DNA of 64,000 bases, from NCBI GenBank assembly GCA_052139695.1, contig JBKQWF010000019.1, positions 55,179-119,178 on the forward strand, read 5' to 3'. This DNA is from PLGF01 sp052139695 (lineage in GTDB: Bacteria; Verrucomicrobiota; Verrucomicrobiia; Limisphaerales; Palsa-1400). A model generated the notes under the pieces. That model was given only the letters and a program-made list of their open reading frames with translations, was not told the DNA's origin and did no database searches. Both the position numbers and the translations under genes were made by a program. Below are positions 44,897-52,593 of the stretch, piece after piece (within the stretch, counting starts at the first letter, position 1; every line of letters starts with the position of its first letter).

Positions 44897-45625
44897 TTAC
44901 CGCGGAGCCTCCTGCTCGACGGGTTCCTTCTCAATGAGACGGTAGCCGACGGCAGGCTCGGTGATGATGAGCTCCGGCTGGGCGGGGGTGGCTTCGAGTT
45001 TTTCGCGCAAGTGCGCGATATAGACGCGAAGATAATGGGTTTGTTCGACTTGGTCCGGACCCCAGACTTCGCGCAGGATTTGTTGGTGGGTCAGCACTTT
45101 TCCGGCGTGCTGCACGAAGAAACGCAAGAGACTGTATTCCGTGGCGGTCAAGCGCACTTCCTGGCGATGGACCTTAACAATGCGGGTGCTTAAATCCACT
45201 TCCAGAGGGCCGGAGCGGAAGACAACAAGGTTCGACGGTCCCGGCGTATGCCGAAGCGCGACGCGCAGGCGGGCCAGGAGTTCGTGCGTGCCAAAGGGCT
45301 TGGTGATGTAATCGTCGGCGCCGGCGTCGAGCGCGATCACCTTGTCATTTTCCCGGTCGCGCACGCTGAGAATGACGACCGGCACGCGGCTCCATTCGCG
45401 CAGGCGCTTGAGCGCCTCGACTCCGTCCATGTCCGGCAGGCCAAGGTCGAGCAAAATAATATCCGGGCGGCATTGGGCGGCTTGAATCACGCCGTCCTTT
45501 CCGCTGGCCGCGTCAAAAACGCGGAAGCCGTTGTTTTCCAGTGTCACGCGAAGGAGGCGGCGAATCTGCGGTTCGTCGTCGATCACGAGGGCGATGGTTT
45601 GCGGTTTATCAGGAGGATTGCTCAT
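44897..45625 (-). CDS. kdpE: KDP operon response regulator
   Basis: An OmpR-family regulator of 242 residues that activates kdpFABC under potassium limitation or osmotic stress. The receiver has the acidic pair in VIDDEPQIRR, phospho-Asp in IILLDLGLPDMDG near 60 and Lys in DDYITKPFG near 110. The winged-helix domain has LTATEYSLLRFFVQHAGKVL and the recognition-helix region YLRVYIAHLREKLE. ATG 45625 is chosen, as it overlaps the kdpD stop by four bases, the usual kdpDE arrangement. The frame extends to 45667 but that would run further into kdpD. Confidence 0.95.
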   Translation of the reverse strand: MSNPPDKPQTIALVIDDEPQIRRLLRVTLENNGFRVFDAASGKDGVIQAAQCRPDIILLDLGLPDMDGVEALKRLREWSRVPVVILSVRDRENDKVIALDAGADDYITKPFGTHELLARLRVALRHTPGPSNLVVFRSGPLEVDLSTRIVKVHRQEVRLTATEYSLLRFFVQHAGKVLTHQQILREVWGPDQVEQTHYLRVYIAHLREKLEATPAQPELIITEPAVGYRLIEKEPVEQEAPR

Positions 45626-48285
45626 GAGCGCGCTTCCGCGGTTGGGGGTTGGTCTTTCTGCGGCCAAAGCAGCGTAAAAACAGCCCCGCCTTGCGGATGG
45701 TTGGAGGCCATCACCTGTCCGCCTTGAGCTTCGACAAAGCCTTTGACAATCGCCAAGCCCAAGCCGCTGCCGCCGGCGGTCGCCGAGGGCGCCCGAAAGA
45801 ACTTATCGAAGACCTTGCCCAGGAGTTCAGGCGGAAGGCCAGGGCCTTTGTCGGAAACACTTATTTCCAGAAAATCCTCACGTTTTCGGGCTTCGACTTT
45901 GATGGGCGTGCCAGGGGGAGTATGCACCGCCGCGTTGAGCAGGAGATTGGAGAGCGCTTGTTGCGTCAAAGTGAAATCGATGCGGGCCAAGGGCATTTTT
46001 TCCGCGATTTGCACCGTCAACCCCCGCCCGGCCAGTTCGCGCCCCAACGACCGAACGGTCGTGTGGATTAGGTCGGTCACATCGCTCCAATCGAGCTTGG
46101 CGCGGACGTGATTGGACTCCAGGCGGGTGACGTCGAGCAGATTCCCCACCAGGCGATTCAAGCGGGCGGAGGCTTCCTGAATCTCCGCGATCACGGCCGC
46201 GGAAGTTTTGCCGTGTTCCTCTTTGGCGCTGGCCAGGTAGCTGGCGGCGCTGGTGATGACGGCAAGAGGGGTGCGCAACTCGTGGGAGATGGAGTTGAGG
46301 AGCGCATTGCTGAGGCGTTCGGATTCGGCGACGAGTTTGCTTTGCTCAGCGGAGGCCCGCAAGGCCACACGATCCAGCACCAGGGCGGCTTGCCGGGCGT
46401 AAGCCTCCAGCAGGTCCCTCTGCGCGAGGGTCAATGTCTGCTCAGGCAGTTTCACGACGAGCACGCCTAAAACGGCCCGCTCGGTGGTCAGCGGCAGATG
46501 CATCATTTCCGGGCCGGGCAGGTTATCCGTGAAACGGCCGGCCGCCTGTCGATGATGAAACGCCCATTGGGCGACGTTGAGGTCTTTGTCGCTGAGTTCG
46601 AGCAGGCTGTCCGGATGCGCCGCCAAGCCGTGGGCTGTCGGCAAAACAATCGCGGCCTCAGCATGAAGGGTGCGGCTGACCTCCGTCATCAATTGCCAGA
46701 CCACTTCATCCCGGGTGCCGGCTTGGGCGAATTCCCGGGTGAGCTGGTAGAGGGCGAGGGCGCGTTGTTCGCGGCGGCGCTCGGCCTTTTCCTGAGTGCG
46801 AGTTCGCGCCACAAGCTGGCCCAGCACCAGGGCAATGACAAAATACGCGGCAAACAAGACTCCGTCCTCGGCGCGGGAAATGATAAGAGTAAAACGCGGC
46901 GGCAGAAAAAAATAATCCCAAATCAGCGCGCTGACCGCTCCGGCAAAGAAAACCGGGCCGCGCCCGAGGAATAAAGCGAGCAAGACAACCGCCAGCAGGA
47001 AAACGAGACCCGGAATGCGCGGGCCGGTAAACTGAAACAAAATCGCATTAGCCAGGGCGACACCGGCAATGGCGGCGGCAGCAATCGCATACTGTTTGAA
47101 GCCGGATTCAATGGCCAAACGCCAGCCGGGTTGGACACCTGTGGCTTCCGTCTTTTCGGCCCGCACGATCTGGAGATCAATATTCCCGCTGGCTTGGGCG
47201 AGCCGGCGCAAGAAGCGGCCCGCCCGGTACCATTCCGCAAAGCCGTTGGTCACTGGCTTGCCGATGATGATCAAGGTGACGTTATGCTCCTGGGCGGTGC
47301 GCAATATCCCGGCGACCAGGTCTTCGTCCGCCGTGGCGATGACCTCCGCCCCGAGGCTGCGGGCCAGAGCCAAGTTTTTTTCGAGCCGGGACTGCGCGGG
47401 TTCAGTGAGGGGTTTCGAGCTTTCGACATAAACCGCGACCCACGGGCATTTCAGGCTGTCCGCCACGCGGCGGGTCCAACGGATGAGCGGTTCGGAGAAA
47501 GGGCTGGGGCTGACCGCGACCAGCAGTCGATGCCCGGTCTTCCAGGGTCCGCCCGCGGTTTGAGTGCGATGAAATTCCTGCGTGTCTTCGCCGACGTGGT
47601 CCGCCACCAGGCGGAGAGCGAGTTCGCGCAGAGCATTCAGGTTTGACTCGCGAAAGAAGTTAGCCGCGGCGGCTTTGGCCCGATCTGAAAGATAAACTTT
47701 TCCTTCGCGCAGGCGGACCAGGAGTTCCGCGGGTGGGAGGTCCACCAATTCCAATTCGGCGGAATCCAGCAAGCTGTCCGGAACGGTTTCCCGGATTTCC
47801 GCGCCGGTAATCTGGCGAACCGTATCGGCCCGGCTGTCCAGATGCTGAACATTGATGGTCGTCAGGACATTGATGCCGGCGTCAATCAACTCTTTGACAT
47901 CCTGCCAGCGTTTGGGATGCCGGGAACCCGGAGCGTTGGTGTGGGCCAACTCATCCACGATGACCAATTGCGGCCGGCGCGCCAGGACGGCATCCAGGTC
48001 CATTTCGGCGAGGGTCATGCCGCGATATTCGAGCAGCTTTCGCGGGATGCTGGGCAACCCAACGGTCAAAGCATCCGTCTCGGTGCGCCCATGCGTTTCG
48101 ACGTAGCCAATGACGACATCGGTTCCGGCCGCCAACTCGCGTCGGGCCGCTTCCAGCATGGCATAAGTCTTTCCCACTCCTGGGGACATGCCGAGGAAGA
48201 CCTTGAGCTTGCCGTGGCTTTGGCGCGCCTCTTCGTGCTTGAGCGCGCTCAATAATGCGTCCGGGTTGGGGCGAGAATCGTTCAT
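45622..48285 (-). CDS. kdpD: Osmosensitive potassium channel sensor histidine kinase
   Basis: An 887-residue sensor kinase controlling KdpE. It has the N-terminal KdpD domain with Walker A GMSPGVGKTYAMLEAARREL at about 32-51 and Walker B LVIVDELAHTNAPGSRHPKR; a universal-stress-like domain at about 245-370; four helices at about 395-490; a GAF domain; HisKA with SISHELRTPLAVI; and HATPase with GGSGLGLAIVKGFVEAQGG. ATG 48285 is chosen over 48312. It is separated from kdpFABC by 1.3 kb containing a relic gene and repeats. Confidence 0.95.
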   Translation of the reverse strand: MNDSRPNPDALLSALKHEEARQSHGKLKVFLGMSPGVGKTYAMLEAARRELAAGTDVVIGYVETHGRTETDALTVGLPSIPRKLLEYRGMTLAEMDLDAVLARRPQLVIVDELAHTNAPGSRHPKRWQDVKELIDAGINVLTTINVQHLDSRADTVRQITGAEIRETVPDSLLDSAELELVDLPPAELLVRLREGKVYLSDRAKAAAANFFRESNLNALRELALRLVADHVGEDTQEFHRTQTAGGPWKTGHRLLVAVSPSPFSEPLIRWTRRVADSLKCPWVAVYVESSKPLTEPAQSRLEKNLALARSLGAEVIATADEDLVAGILRTAQEHNVTLIIIGKPVTNGFAEWYRAGRFLRRLAQASGNIDLQIVRAEKTEATGVQPGWRLAIESGFKQYAIAAAAIAGVALANAILFQFTGPRIPGLVFLLAVVLLALFLGRGPVFFAGAVSALIWDYFFLPPRFTLIISRAEDGVLFAAYFVIALVLGQLVARTRTQEKAERRREQRALALYQLTREFAQAGTRDEVVWQLMTEVSRTLHAEAAIVLPTAHGLAAHPDSLLELSDKDLNVAQWAFHHRQAAGRFTDNLPGPEMMHLPLTTERAVLGVLVVKLPEQTLTLAQRDLLEAYARQAALVLDRVALRASAEQSKLVAESERLSNALLNSISHELRTPLAVITSAASYLASAKEEHGKTSAAVIAEIQEASARLNRLVGNLLDVTRLESNHVRAKLDWSDVTDLIHTTVRSLGRELAGRGLTVQIAEKMPLARIDFTLTQQALSNLLLNAAVHTPPGTPIKVEARKREDFLEISVSDKGPGLPPELLGKVFDKFFRAPSATAGGSGLGLAIVKGFVEAQGGQVMASNHPQGGAVFTLLWPQKDQPPTAEARS

Positions 48286-48554
48286 AATCGGGCGGCATTT
48301 TCTGGCAAGCACGGTGGAGCGCGCCAGGGTTTTCGCTTTTTGATCACCTTCTCAATGTGACATAAGGCAGCCGAGTCAGGCAGTCAAAGATGCTGGCCGG
48401 AGCGTAAAAAAAGCATAAATGAAGGTTAAAATGACGGCACCAACTGCTGGCAGATCTTGTAGTGTTTCAATGAAACCGTTACATAGTCCCTCTCCCGGCC
48501 TGCGGCCACCTTTCCCGTGAACGCCTCCACTGAAAAAAAAGCCTCCTCTCACCA

Positions 48555-48588
48555 CCTCTCTCCTCCACAAGTATGTGGAGGAGAGAGG
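48555..48588. repeat. Perfect 15-bp hairpin with 4-base loop
   Basis: CCTCTCTCCTCCACA is followed by the loop AGTA and then TGTGGAGGAGAGAGG, its exact complement. No T run follows closely on either side, so this is not a standard terminator. It is more likely part of a dispersed repeat. Confidence 0.8.
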
Positions 48589-48722
48589 GATGGTACGAGG
48601 CGCAGTGGGTTCAATGCGCGAATTTCTTTCGGGGAAATCTCTCTCCGGCTCTCCCGCGCGCGGGGAGAGAAGCCCAACGGATGGGCCATCGCAAGGATAT
48701 AGGAGGCGCATATAAAATTCAT

Positions 48723-48743
48723 GGTCGCCTCGGCGAGGCGACC
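48723..48743. repeat. GGTCGCCTC/GAGGCGACC palindrome
   Basis: GGTCGCCTC and GAGGCGACC flank a three-base centre, and the palindrome is followed by CTACC, like the CCCTACC ends of the other dispersed palindromes in this window. Confidence 0.6.
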
Positions 48744-48858
48744 CTACCTTTTCCAGGCCCGTCGTCACTGAGGGTGCGTGAGAGAATTCTTGCACCCGAG
48801 AAGAGAGAGCGAGGGCATCGCGGCGGGGCGCGGCGGCCCCCCCCAGGGGGGTAATGGC

Positions 48859-48893
48859 GGTTCAATTTGGTTCAATTTAGTTCAATTGGGTTC
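48859..48893. repeat. 10-bp tandem repeat, three and a half copies
   Basis: The unit GGTTCAATTT is repeated as GGTTCAATTT, GGTTCAATTT, AGTTCAATTG and GGTTC. On the minus strand it encodes the asparagine/isoleucine-rich end of the neighbouring relic frame. Confidence 0.85.
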
Positions 48894-49108
48894 GGGTTTC
48901 GGTGGAAAGAGGCGTTCTGGGGCGGCGTCGGGGCTGGACTCGGCACCGATGCCCAGGATTTGACGGAGGCGCTCCTTTTTCTCTTGGCCTGGAGTTCCGG
49001 GAGATGGTTGGAGAGGAGATCCTGGTTTAGCTCGCCGTTTTGGAGGCGCAGGTTGAGTTGCTGACGGATGGCCGACGGGAGGCGGGCGATTTTGCCGTTG
49101 CGAGTCAT
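48882..49108 (-). pseudogene. Internally deleted relic of a verrucomicrobial hypothetical gene
   Basis: The frame from ATG 49108 starts MTRNGKIARLPSAIRQQLNL and continues RLQNGELNQ, which I recall as the start of a common family of DNA-linked hypothetical proteins in Verrucomicrobiota (ARLPxxIRxxLNxRLxxGE). The family is usually a few hundred residues. Here the C-terminal-like segment QEKKERLRQILGIGAE appears after only about 40 residues and in a different frame, so most of the gene is deleted. The recall of the family is from memory. Confidence 0.5.
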
Positions 49109-49607
49109 CGCGGTCTTGGAGAGCGGTCCATTGTTTCCATGCGCGCCAATGAAAACAAGAATGCGTCAAGATGTGAAACCTACCGAAGGTTTTTGAACCC
49201 GCTTTACGTGTTGCTCATGAACTGGCTGGTCTCGGCCCCCCCCCAGCCACGAAATTCGTCGCGTCAAGCGAGGATCTGGGTGATGAGCGCATGATGTCTA
49301 AAAAGCCGTCACACCCGCTACATTGTTGATGGTCAGGCGCTTAAGTAGCTACAAAACCCTCTACGGACCGGCTACAGACCCGCTACATTTACATTCAACC
49401 TTTTCAAAATTGATAATCCAATTCGGCCATATCGGGGTAGTTCATTCCTCGCTGCCGGACTGGATCAGATCCCGTTGGGATTGGCCTCTGGACCGGCCAA
49501 AAAACGTCCAAACTCCAGGGGAGCGCACTCCGTTGCGCGCCGGGGCCGTTAGCACGCCGCGTGTCGTCCCGGCGCGCAACGGAGTGCGCGCCCTACCACT
49601 CTCGAAG
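49109..49607. other. Gap with no supported gene between relic and SMR transporter
   Basis: Short frames are present but none shows protein-like character or a known motif. A nine-base C run is at about 49237-49245. The repeat CTACA recurs several times at 49317-49391. The right end carries the palindromes at 49519-49599. It may be the worn remains of genes once between kdpFABC and kdpDE. Confidence 0.5.
49519..49599. repeat. Inverted pair of GCGCACTCCGTTGCGCGC units
   Basis: GCGCACTCCGTTGCGCGCC at about 49523-49541 and its complement GGCGCGCAACGGAGTGCGC at about 49571-49589 are inverted around a 29-base centre; the right copy ends CCCTACC. The same unit occurs at 23797, 33883 and 63865. Confidence 0.75.
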
Positions 49608-49928
49608 TCAGCGCCGCCCAAACTGAATCACTAGGCCGCCGCAAATAATCAGAAGCAATCCCAACCAGGTCGAATGCGGGATGGTCTCCTTAAAGATGAG
49701 TCTGCCGGTGAGAATGCTGATCAGAGCAAAGATAGCTATATAAACGCCCATTAGTTTTGAGAAGTCCCATCGCACTAAATTGACGACGAAGCCATAGGAC
49801 CCCAAGACGAAAAAACCTGCCGCCATACACGCCAGACCAGCCCCACGCATTCCCTTGCGAATGGCGGCGTCGCCGGTGACTTCCATGATCGCCGCCAAAA
49901 GAAACACGCCCCAGGCTGATAGCGTCAT
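49608..49928 (-). CDS. Small multidrug resistance-like (SMR/DMT) transporter
   Basis: A 106-residue protein with four membrane helices, the size and layout of EmrE-type small transporters. The first helix has a glutamate in AAIMEVTGDAAIRKG near residue 16, the position of the proton/substrate-binding glutamate. Later helices include YGFVVNLVRWDFSKLMGVYI and FALISILTGRLIFKETIP, typical of the family. It starts 34 bases after the kdpC stop on the same strand and may be read from the kdp transcript. Substrate, whether drug, guanidinium or polyamine, is unknown. Confidence 0.8.
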   Translation of the reverse strand: MTLSAWGVFLLAAIMEVTGDAAIRKGMRGAGLACMAAGFFVLGSYGFVVNLVRWDFSKLMGVYIAIFALISILTGRLIFKETIPHSTWLGLLLIICGGLVIQFGRR

Positions 49929-49962
49929 GAGGTCCCCGCAGATCGACAGAGCATTTTATCGT

Positions 49963-50565
49963 CTATTTGCCAGGAGTTTTGGAATTAACGGCGTCCAGCG
50001 CCAGGTTCAATTCCAGGACATTGACGCCCGGGACACCGAGCACGCCAAGGTTCGCCGGGTCCGTATATTGCGCGATGAGATTGCGCACCTGTTCCGGCGG
50101 CAAATTGCGCGCCTTGGCCACACGCGGCACTTGAAGTTCGGCGTTGTCGAGGCTGATGTGCGGGTCGAGTCCGCTGGCGGAAGCGGTGACGGCATCAGCG
50201 GGAACTGGCGCGTTCGTGGCCAGCCCGTTTTGGGTACGGTAATCAGAGATGTTCTGCGCGATGGAATCGCGCAGCTTCTGGGAGGTGGGGCCCAGGTTGC
50301 TCCCGCCGGAACTAGTGGGGTCGTAACCATTGCCAGCGGCGGAGGGACGGGCATGGAAATACTTCTCAGATGAAAACTGCTGGCCGAGCAAACGCGAGCC
50401 GCGGACCGTGCCGCCGGCATCGACGAGCAAGCTGCCGTTGGCCTTGTCGCGGAAAAGAGACTGTCCAATTCCAAAGACGACGAGCGGATAAAGTCCGCAG
50501 CAGACCACCGCCAGGATCAAGGTGGACATGACCGCGCCACGCATTGCAGAGAAGAGTTCTTTCAT
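49963..50565 (-). CDS. kdpC: Potassium-transporting ATPase subunit C
   Basis: A 200-residue subunit that stabilises the Kdp complex and helps nucleotide binding. One N-terminal helix (VMSTLILAVVCCGLYPLVVF) anchors a periplasmic domain with the family marks GSRLLGQQFSSEKYFHARPS, SGGSNLGPTS, and ADAVTASASGLDPHIS. ATG 50565 is chosen; it stands four bases after the kdpB stop, while longer in-frame starts would overlap kdpB. Confidence 0.96.
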   Translation of the reverse strand: MKELFSAMRGAVMSTLILAVVCCGLYPLVVFGIGQSLFRDKANGSLLVDAGGTVRGSRLLGQQFSSEKYFHARPSAAGNGYDPTSSGGSNLGPTSQKLRDSIAQNISDYRTQNGLATNAPVPADAVTASASGLDPHISLDNAELQVPRVAKARNLPPEQVRNLIAQYTDPANLGVLGVPGVNVLELNLALDAVNSKTPGK

Positions 50566-50569
50566 AAGC

Positions 50570-52585
50570 TTAGACGAGCCGAAGGGCCGTAATGATAACG
50601 TCAATAATCTTAATGCCAAAAAACGGAATGACAACGCCGCCGAATCCGTAAATCAGAAGGTTGCGCCGCAGAATGGCCAGCGCCCCAATGGGCTTGAACT
50701 GCACGCCGCGCAACGCCAGCGGTATCAGGGCGACAATGATGAGCGCGTTGAAGATCACGGCGCTCAGAATGGCGCTCGCCGGGCTGTGCAACCGCATGAT
50801 GTTGAGCGGCGCGATGGCGGGAAAAGTCCCGACCAGCATGGCCGGAATAATGGCAAAGTATTTGGCGACGTCGTTGGCGATGCTGAACGTGGTGAGAGAG
50901 CCGCGCGTAATGAGCAGTTGCTTGCCAATTTCAATGACTTCCAGAAGCTTGGTGGGATTGCTGTCCAAGTCAATCATATTGCCGGCTTCCTTGGCCGCCT
51001 GCGTGCCCGTGTTCATGGCCACGCCGACGTCCGCCTGGGCCAGGGCGGGAGCGTCGTTGGTCCCGTCGCCGATCATCGCCACCATCCGGCCGCCGAATTG
51101 TTCCCTGCGAATGAGGGCCAGTTTGTCCTCCGGTTTGGCTTCCGCCAGGAAATCGTCCACCCCCGCCTCGGCGGCGATGGCAGTGGCCGTCAATTTGTTG
51201 TCGCCGGTGATCATGATCGTTTTGATCCCCATTCTGCGGAGCTGGGCGAACCGATCCTTGATTCCGCCTTTGACCACGTCCTTGAGATGAATCACGCCAT
51301 AAACCTTATCGCGCGTGGCCACGACGAGCGGGGTGCCCCCCGACCTGGAGATCCGCTCGATAGTCTGTTCCGCGGCAGGAGGAATGGGCGACGACACAAA
51401 ACCGCGAATGGCGTCGGTGGCGCCTTTGCGATAATGGACGCCGTCCAAATCGACTCCGCTCATGCGGGTCTGGGCAGTAAAAGCAACGAATTGCGCGCCG
51501 GGCATGTTGTGAATTTGGCGTTCGCGGATGCCAAATTTTTTGGCCAGCACCACGACGCTGCGGCCCTCCGGAGTCTCATCCGCAAGCGAAGACAACTGGG
51601 CGGCGTCGGCCAGTTCCTTTTCGCTAACACCAGGGGCAGGAACGAACTCAGTGGCTTCCCGATTGCCCAAAGTAATGGTGCCTGTCTTGTCCAGCAACAA
51701 TACATCAACGTCCCCAGCCGCTTCCACGGCGCGACCGCTCATGGCCAGGACATTGTGCTGCAATAACCGGTCCATGCCGGCGATGCCGATGGCGCTGAGC
51801 AAGCCGCCGATCGTCGTCGGAATTAAACAGACCAACAGGGCGATCAATACCGGGACGGAAAACTCAGCAGCGGAATAGATCCCAAATGGCTTCAGCGTCA
51901 CGCAGACGAGCAGGAAAATGACCGTCAGCGCGGCCAGCAGAATGGTGAGGGCGATTTCATTTGGCGTCTTTTGCCGTTGCGCGCCTTCGACCAAAGCGAT
52001 CATCCGGTCGAGAAACCCTTCGCCCGGGTTGATGGAGATGCGAATCTTGATCTCATCGGACAACACGCGTGTGCCGCCGGTCACGGCACTGCGATCGCCG
52101 CCGCTCTCGCGAATCACCGGCGCCGATTCACCGGTAATGGCGGATTCGTCCACCGTGGCTGCTCCTTCGATGATCTCGCCATCCGCCGGAATGACCTCGT
52201 CGGCGGCCACCAGGACAACGTCGTCTTTGCGCAATTCCGTGGCGCTGACTTCTTCGAGTTTGCCGCTCTTGGCGAGGCGCCGCGCCTTGGTCTGGACGCG
52301 GGTCTTGCGCAGAGCCTGGGCCTGCGCTTTGCCCCGGCCTTCAGCCATCGCCTCGGCGAAATTGGCAAATAATACCGTAAACCACAGCCAGAGGGCCAAT
52401 TGAGCGATGAAGCCGCGCTCCGCCTTGGCGGTGAAGATCGCGACCGTGGTCAGCGCCGCGCCGACCATGGTGACGAACATGACCGGATTCTTGATCATCA
52501 AACGCGGGTCGAGCTTTTTCAAGGCCTCAACCGTCGCGGGTCCGGCGATACTCCAATCAAACAGAGATGGGGGCTTTTGCGTCAT
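50570..52585 (-). CDS. kdpB: Potassium-transporting P-type ATPase subunit B
   Basis: A 671-residue P-type ATPase that powers KdpA by ATP hydrolysis. Phosphorylation site DKTGTITLG is at about 297, the TGES actuator loop is in AITGESAPV at about 150, and hinge motif GDGTNDAPALAQADVGVAMN at about 507. The ATG at 52585 follows the kdpA stop by eight bases; the TTG at 52597 would overlap kdpA. The size is usual. Confidence 0.97.
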   Translation of the reverse strand: MTQKPPSLFDWSIAGPATVEALKKLDPRLMIKNPVMFVTMVGAALTTVAIFTAKAERGFIAQLALWLWFTVLFANFAEAMAEGRGKAQAQALRKTRVQTKARRLAKSGKLEEVSATELRKDDVVLVAADEVIPADGEIIEGAATVDESAITGESAPVIRESGGDRSAVTGGTRVLSDEIKIRISINPGEGFLDRMIALVEGAQRQKTPNEIALTILLAALTVIFLLVCVTLKPFGIYSAAEFSVPVLIALLVCLIPTTIGGLLSAIGIAGMDRLLQHNVLAMSGRAVEAAGDVDVLLLDKTGTITLGNREATEFVPAPGVSEKELADAAQLSSLADETPEGRSVVVLAKKFGIRERQIHNMPGAQFVAFTAQTRMSGVDLDGVHYRKGATDAIRGFVSSPIPPAAEQTIERISRSGGTPLVVATRDKVYGVIHLKDVVKGGIKDRFAQLRRMGIKTIMITGDNKLTATAIAAEAGVDDFLAEAKPEDKLALIRREQFGGRMVAMIGDGTNDAPALAQADVGVAMNTGTQAAKEAGNMIDLDSNPTKLLEVIEIGKQLLITRGSLTTFSIANDVAKYFAIIPAMLVGTFPAIAPLNIMRLHSPASAILSAVIFNALIIVALIPLALRGVQFKPIGALAILRRNLLIYGFGGVVIPFFGIKIIDVIITALRLV

Positions 52586-52593
52586 ACAAAGCG

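Larger units (their letters stand above)
48286..48881. other. Gene-free repeat-rich gap upstream of kdpD
   Basis: No gene can be supported here. The stretch holds a perfect 15-bp hairpin (48555-48588), a GC-rich partial palindrome at about 48640-48665, a palindrome at 48723-48743, an eight-base C run near 48836 and a short tandem repeat from 48859. The kdpDE promoter should lie in its left end, near 48290-48480, but I could not identify it. Confidence 0.6.

Noticed and set aside
48840..49607. Several short plus-strand frames upstream of the SMR gene
   Set aside because: They cover repeats and C runs, have no start-site signal and no recognisable domain.
50522..51766. 414-codon plus-strand frame opposite kdpB
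   Set aside because: Antisense to kdpB, with no recognisable motif.
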